64,000 nucleotides of DNA from Chryseobacterium turcicum (lineage in GTDB: Bacteria; Bacteroidota; Bacteroidia; Flavobacteriales; Weeksellaceae), in assembly GCF_021010565.1 (NCBI RefSeq), contig NZ_JAJNAY010000001.1, positions 2,088,001 through 2,152,000 on the forward strand. Direction: 5' to 3'. This document shows positions 61,466 through 64,000 of the stretch, one piece after another; position 1 is the stretch's first letter; the number at the start of each line of letters is the position of its first letter. Below the pieces are notes generated by a model that had not been told where the DNA came from, searched no databases, and saw only the letters and a list, made by a program, of their open reading frames with translations. The position numbers and the translations under genes are program-made.

Positions 61466-62088
61466 TACTAGCTCCATTCCTTCAGGAGAAACAGGAAGTT
61501 AAATTACCTACCCAAACTCTTGAAAAGAAACCAGAAGTTGAAGTAAAGCCTCAACCTCAAGCAACGCCTGAGCAACCTTCACAGCCTGTTGCTAAAGCTT
61601 TGAAGCCTTTATCAAAGCCTAATATCTCATCAGGATTTAGCATTAATTCTTTCTTAAATAAAGAAGAAAAATCTACTGAAGAAGCTGAAAAAGCAGTTGT
61701 CATTAATACCGATAACCTTCCAGAGCATCACTTTACCGAAACCGATGTTCAGAATGAGTGGACTGAACTTTTGAAACAACTCCGTACCAAAGATCCGGTT
61801 ATTTTTAATGCTATAAAAGCTTTTAAGCTTCATAAAAAGGATGAAAAAGTTATCCAAATTTCTTATCCGTCAGACTCTGCAAAAGTAGAATTTGATAAAA
61901 TAAGTATTGAGTTTTTTAATCATTTTAAACATAAAGTAAGCAACCATTCTATCGTTTTTGAATTTAATAAAGACCACGAAAACCTTAAGATTGAAATCAT
62001 GACGAAAAAGAAAATCTTTGAGAAATTTGTTGAGATGAATCCTCTTTTAAAAGATTTAGATGATTTAATGAGGTTTGATTTATCATAA
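61456..62088 (+). CDS. dnaX: dnaX tau-like C-terminal segment in the -1 frame
   Basis: Open in the -1 frame from the A10 tract (AAG TTC TTA ...) without interruption. It contains a Pro/Gln/Lys linker (KKPEVEVKPQPQATPEQ), then DVQNEWTELLKQLRTKDPVIFNAI and the conserved end TKKKIFEKFVEMNPLLKDLDDLMRFDLS, which is the Bacteroidota DnaX C-terminal domain. No start codon is needed before 61600 (the first ATG), so it is expressed only by slippage, by an alternative start there, or not at all. Joined product about 569 residues. Confidence 0.8.
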   Translation, partial: KFLILAPFLQEKQEVKLPTQTLEKKPEVEVKPQPQATPEQPSQPVAKALKPLSKPNISSGFSINSFLNKEEKSTEEAEKAVVINTDNLPEHHFTETDVQNEWTELLKQLRTKDPVIFNAIKAFKLHKKDEKVIQISYPSDSAKVEFDKISIEFFNHFKHKVSNHSIVFEFNKDHENLKIEIMTKKKIFEKFVEMNPLLKDLDDLMRFDLS

Positions 62089-62102
62089 TTTTTATATATT
62101 TG
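62074..62102 (+). promoter_or_regulatory. consensus promoter ahead of the aromatic leader and DAHP synthase
   Basis: TTTG (62074-62077) then 17 nt then TATATTTG (62095-62102), a full -33/-7 match. It overlaps the dnaX 3' end and would start transcription near 62108, giving a leader of about 340 nt before the aro gene. Confidence 0.6.
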
Positions 62103-62142
62103 CTGAATATTTACAAAGACAAAGATAAATACAGTATAAAAA

Positions 62143-62289
62143 TTGGAACATTCCAAATTTACATATACACCTGATTTTACTCAAACAATCAGTTTTACAC
62201 CTGCTTATTTCTTAAGCAGTTATCTTTCTTTTGCTACATTTTATTATAGAAATTTCAGAAGTTATTATCGATTTTATTGGTATAGCTAA
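62143..62289 (+). CDS. candidate aromatic-rich leader peptide, 48 codons, TTG start
   Basis: An ORF of 48 codons beginning with TTG (LEHSKFTYTPDFTQTISF) and ending TFYYRNFRSYYRFYWYS then TAA. It holds eight Phe, nine Tyr and one Trp; the last 18 residues are over half aromatic. It lies between a consensus promoter and the DAHP synthase gene, the first enzyme for these amino acids. This fits a ribosome-mediated attenuation leader. No ATG is present in frame; a downstream AAUC-type hairpin is weak. Confidence 0.45.
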   Translation: MEHSKFTYTPDFTQTISFTPAYFLSSYLSFATFYYRNFRSYYRFYWYS

Positions 62290-62374
62290 TTTAATTTCTT
62301 TCTTAAAAAATATAAGGACTCAATCTTAGATTCCTGATTTCACAACAATTTTTGTACGACATTTTTTTGAAAGA

Positions 62375-62395
62375 ATTATAAAGTAACTTTATAAT
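62375..62395 (+). other. AT-rich hairpin in the aro leader
   Basis: Perfect arms ATTATAAAG / CTTTATAAT with loop TAA. Not followed by T, so not a terminator; could be an operator or RNA stem in the aro leader. It is the clearest fold between the leader ORF and 62447. Confidence 0.4.
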
Positions 62396-62446
62396 AAATA
62401 TACTATTGACTCTAATTTTAAAATATAAATATAAATATAAAACAAT

Positions 62447-63526
62447 ATGAATTTAAGAGATTTGGAAAATAGCTGGATTAACCAGTTTCCACAGCCACTC
62501 ATTATTGCAGGACCTTGCAGTGCAGAAAGCGAGCAACAGATGCTCGAAACGGCCAAAAGAATTAAAGAAACCAATGCGCAGGTTCCTATTTTCCGTGCAG
62601 GAATTTGGAAGCCGAGAACGAAACCTAATGGTTTTGAGGGAGTTGGGGTAATTGGTTTAAACTGGCTAAAAAAAGTAAAGGAAGAATACGGTTTCAAAAC
62701 AGCGACAGAAGTTGCCAACGCTCATCATGTAGATGCTGCATTGAAAGCAGATGTTGATATTTTATGGATTGGCGCACGTTCTACAGTAAATCCTTTTACC
62801 GTTCAGGAAATTGCAGAAGCTTTAAAAGGAACTGAGAAAATAGTTTTGGTTAAAAATCCTGTAAACCCCGATTTAGCTTTATGGATTGGTGCTTTAGAAA
62901 GGCTTTTAGGTCAGGATATTAAAAACTTAGGTGCGATTCACAGAGGTTTTTCTACATACCAAAAAACAAAATACAGAAATAATCCAAACTGGCAGATTGC
63001 TTTAGACTTTAAAAGTCAGTTTCCTAATGTCCCTATATTGATTGACCCTTCACATATTTGTGGAAATCGTACCGGATTGGCAGGTATCACTCAGGAAGCC
63101 CTGAATGTCGGTTACCAGGGTGCTATTATTGAATCGCATTGTAATCCTGATGAAGCGTGGAGTGATGCTTCGCAGCAGATTACGCCGGAAGTTTTAGGTG
63201 AAATGATTGCTAATCTTAAAGTTAGAAATACCGGTTTAGCAGGTTTTGACGATGAAATGGGAAGACACAGAACTTTAATTTCTGATTTGGATTTTCAAGT
63301 GATTGAATTGCTTTCTCAAAGAATGAAAATTTCTGCCAAAATCGGAAAACTGAAAAAAGAAAATGATATTGCCATTTTCCAGCCAGACCGTTGGAAAGTA
63401 ATTACTGAATATGCTGCTCAAAAAGCTTCAGAGACAGGAATGTCGCAAGATTTTATTGAAAAAGTTTTCAAGGCAATTCATGAAGAGTCTATTGAGGTAC
63501 AAAACAGTATTATGATTAATAAATAA
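62447..63526 (+). CDS. bifunctional DAHP synthase / chorismate mutase
   Basis: A 359-residue fusion. The DAHP synthase domain (1-260) has IIAGPCSAESEQQM, FRAGIWKPRTKPNGFEG, LWIGARSTVNPF, and DPSHICGNRTGLAGI. The C-terminal AroQ-type chorismate mutase (DLDFQVIELLSQRMKISAKIGKLKKENDIAIFQPDRW) follows. It makes the first shikimate-pathway intermediate from PEP and erythrose-4-phosphate and also converts chorismate to prephenate. An aromatic-rich leader ORF precedes it. Feedback and attenuation control by Phe/Tyr is expected. Confidence 0.96.
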   Translation: MNLRDLENSWINQFPQPLIIAGPCSAESEQQMLETAKRIKETNAQVPIFRAGIWKPRTKPNGFEGVGVIGLNWLKKVKEEYGFKTATEVANAHHVDAALKADVDILWIGARSTVNPFTVQEIAEALKGTEKIVLVKNPVNPDLALWIGALERLLGQDIKNLGAIHRGFSTYQKTKYRNNPNWQIALDFKSQFPNVPILIDPSHICGNRTGLAGITQEALNVGYQGAIIESHCNPDEAWSDASQQITPEVLGEMIANLKVRNTGLAGFDDEMGRHRTLISDLDFQVIELLSQRMKISAKIGKLKKENDIAIFQPDRWKVITEYAAQKASETGMSQDFIEKVFKAIHEESIEVQNSIMINK

Positions 63527-63543
63527 ATTGGTTAAAAAAGGTG

Positions 63544-63592
63544 ATAGGGTTTAGAATGTATGATTCAGTAATCTGACATAACTAAATCCTAT
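63544..63592. repeat. short inverted repeat ahead of rsgA
   Basis: ATAGGGTTTAG (63544-63554) against CTAAATCCTAT (63582-63592), 10 of 11 pairs, with an inner TCAG/CTGA pair. Between two same-strand genes; could terminate the aro transcript weakly or be a repeat copy. Confidence 0.4.
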
Positions 63593-63611
63593 TATCTAAA
63601 ACCTAATTCCT

Positions 63612-63619
63612 TATATTTG
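63612..63619 (+). promoter_or_regulatory. -7 box close to the rsgA start
   Basis: TATATTTG (TAnnTTTG) ends 10 nt before the ATG, giving a leader of only a few nucleotides. Confidence 0.45.
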
Positions 63620-63629
63620 CACTTATCGT

Positions 63630-64000
63630 ATGAAAGGAAAAATCATTAAATCTACAGGAAGCTGGTATCAGGTTTTGGAAACGGAAACCGGAAAAATTTT
63701 TGAAGCGAGAATTCGTGGAAAGTTTAAACTAATAAAAACCAGACTTACAAATCCCTTGGCCGTTGGTGATTTTGTTGAATTTCAATTGGAACAAGACGAT
63801 GTGGCATGGATTACCAAAATTGAACCCCGCAGAAATTATCTCATCCGAAAATCAGTAAATCTTTCAAAAGAAGCGCACATTATTGCGTCAAACATTGATT
63901 TGGCGTGTTTTATTTTTACATTAAAGCATCCTGAGACTTCTCTCGGTTTTCTTGACCGATTTCTTGCTTGCTGTGAAGCGTACAACATTAAACCGCTTAT
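63630..64000 (+). CDS. rsgA: ribosome small subunit-dependent GTPase A (RsgA), 3' truncated by window edge
   Basis: The first 123 codons of RsgA. The N-terminal OB-fold is visible: MKGKIIKSTGSWYQVLE, FEARIRGKFKLIKTRLTNPLAVGDFVEF, then the start of the G domain (IIASNIDLACFIFTLKHPETSLGFLDRFLACCE). The circularly permuted GTPase motifs and the zinc finger lie beyond the window. It helps mature the 30S subunit. The ATG at 63630 is close behind a -7 box. Confidence 0.95.
   Translation, partial: MKGKIIKSTGSWYQVLETETGKIFEARIRGKFKLIKTRLTNPLAVGDFVEFQLEQDDVAWITKIEPRRNYLIRKSVNLSKEAHIIASNIDLACFIFTLKHPETSLGFLDRFLACCEAYNIKPL

Overview
The window is low-GC, densely coded DNA from a Bacteroidota chromosome, most likely a flavobacterial relative of Chryseobacterium (family Weeksellaceae). 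The evidence is two GLPGLI-family proteins, a short primary sigma factor, TAnnTTTG promoter boxes, a Bacteroidota-type T6SS subset (tssG-tssN-tssK), a zeaxanthin carotenoid operon, membrane-anchored TPR regulators, and lipoproteins in the MKK...C style. There are no rRNA or tRNA genes, no CRISPR array, and no transposase or prophage. The only mobile-like DNA is a set of short palindromic intergenic repeats.

Layout. 0-7.5 kb: the end of a TonB-dependent receptor, a DUF3347 protein, an FAD monooxygenase, a lipoprotein, rpoD and an S1/P1 nuclease. 7.8-10.9 kb: an isolated tssG-tssN-tssK baseplate/membrane block of a type VI secretion system. 11-27 kb: a PLP enzyme, an S9 peptidase, a Crp-like regulator, two GNATs, a MATE pump, a Fis-less NtrC-like regulator, a YggS protein, a NodB deacetylase, a GLPGLI protein, and a copper unit (CopA with three extra metal-binding domains, an HMA-AraC regulator and a thioesterase). 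26.7-32.3 kb: an RRM protein, a BlaI-like regulator with a PAP2-like membrane protein, pdhA and the E2 gene, and a second GLPGLI protein. 32.3-37.5 kb: two small lipoproteins carrying a repeated PPRDGxHW motif, a TPR-AraC regulator, a gene-poor stretch with small ORFs and structured hairpins, and a SemiSWEET. 37.5-42.9 kb: an extracytoplasmic flavin/electron-transfer operon (ankyrin, DUF2271, PepSY-flavodoxin-reductase, ApbE). 45.4-51.3 kb: MarR, crtI, crtB, SRPBCC, crtZ, lycopene cyclase and photolyase in one tightly packed operon. 51.7-59 kb: a TPR-LuxR regulator, a cysteine-containing unknown protein, a 21-bp tandem repeat array, a CLC-F type fluoride antiporter under a fluoride riboswitch, an aldo/keto reductase and an MBL hydrolase. 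59.6-64 kb: TetR, dnaX with a frame change at an A10 run, an aromatic-rich leader ORF ahead of DAHP synthase/chorismate mutase, and the start of rsgA.

Most notable: (1) a 48-codon ORF packed with Phe/Tyr/Trp, sitting between a consensus promoter and the DAHP synthase gene, which looks like an undescribed aromatic-amino-acid attenuation leader; (2) dnaX, whose tau-like C-terminus is reached only by a -1 shift at ten A's; (3) a phased 21-bp degenerate tandem array between convergent genes; (4) the PPRDGxHW lipoprotein pair; (5) the DUF2271 protein with an ApbE-target-like motif beside ApbE; (6) a fluoride riboswitch with a visible start-codon-proximal expression platform.

All calls were made by reading the sequence. 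Family names rest on recognised motifs and not on database searches, and gene starts are choices where alternatives are stated.
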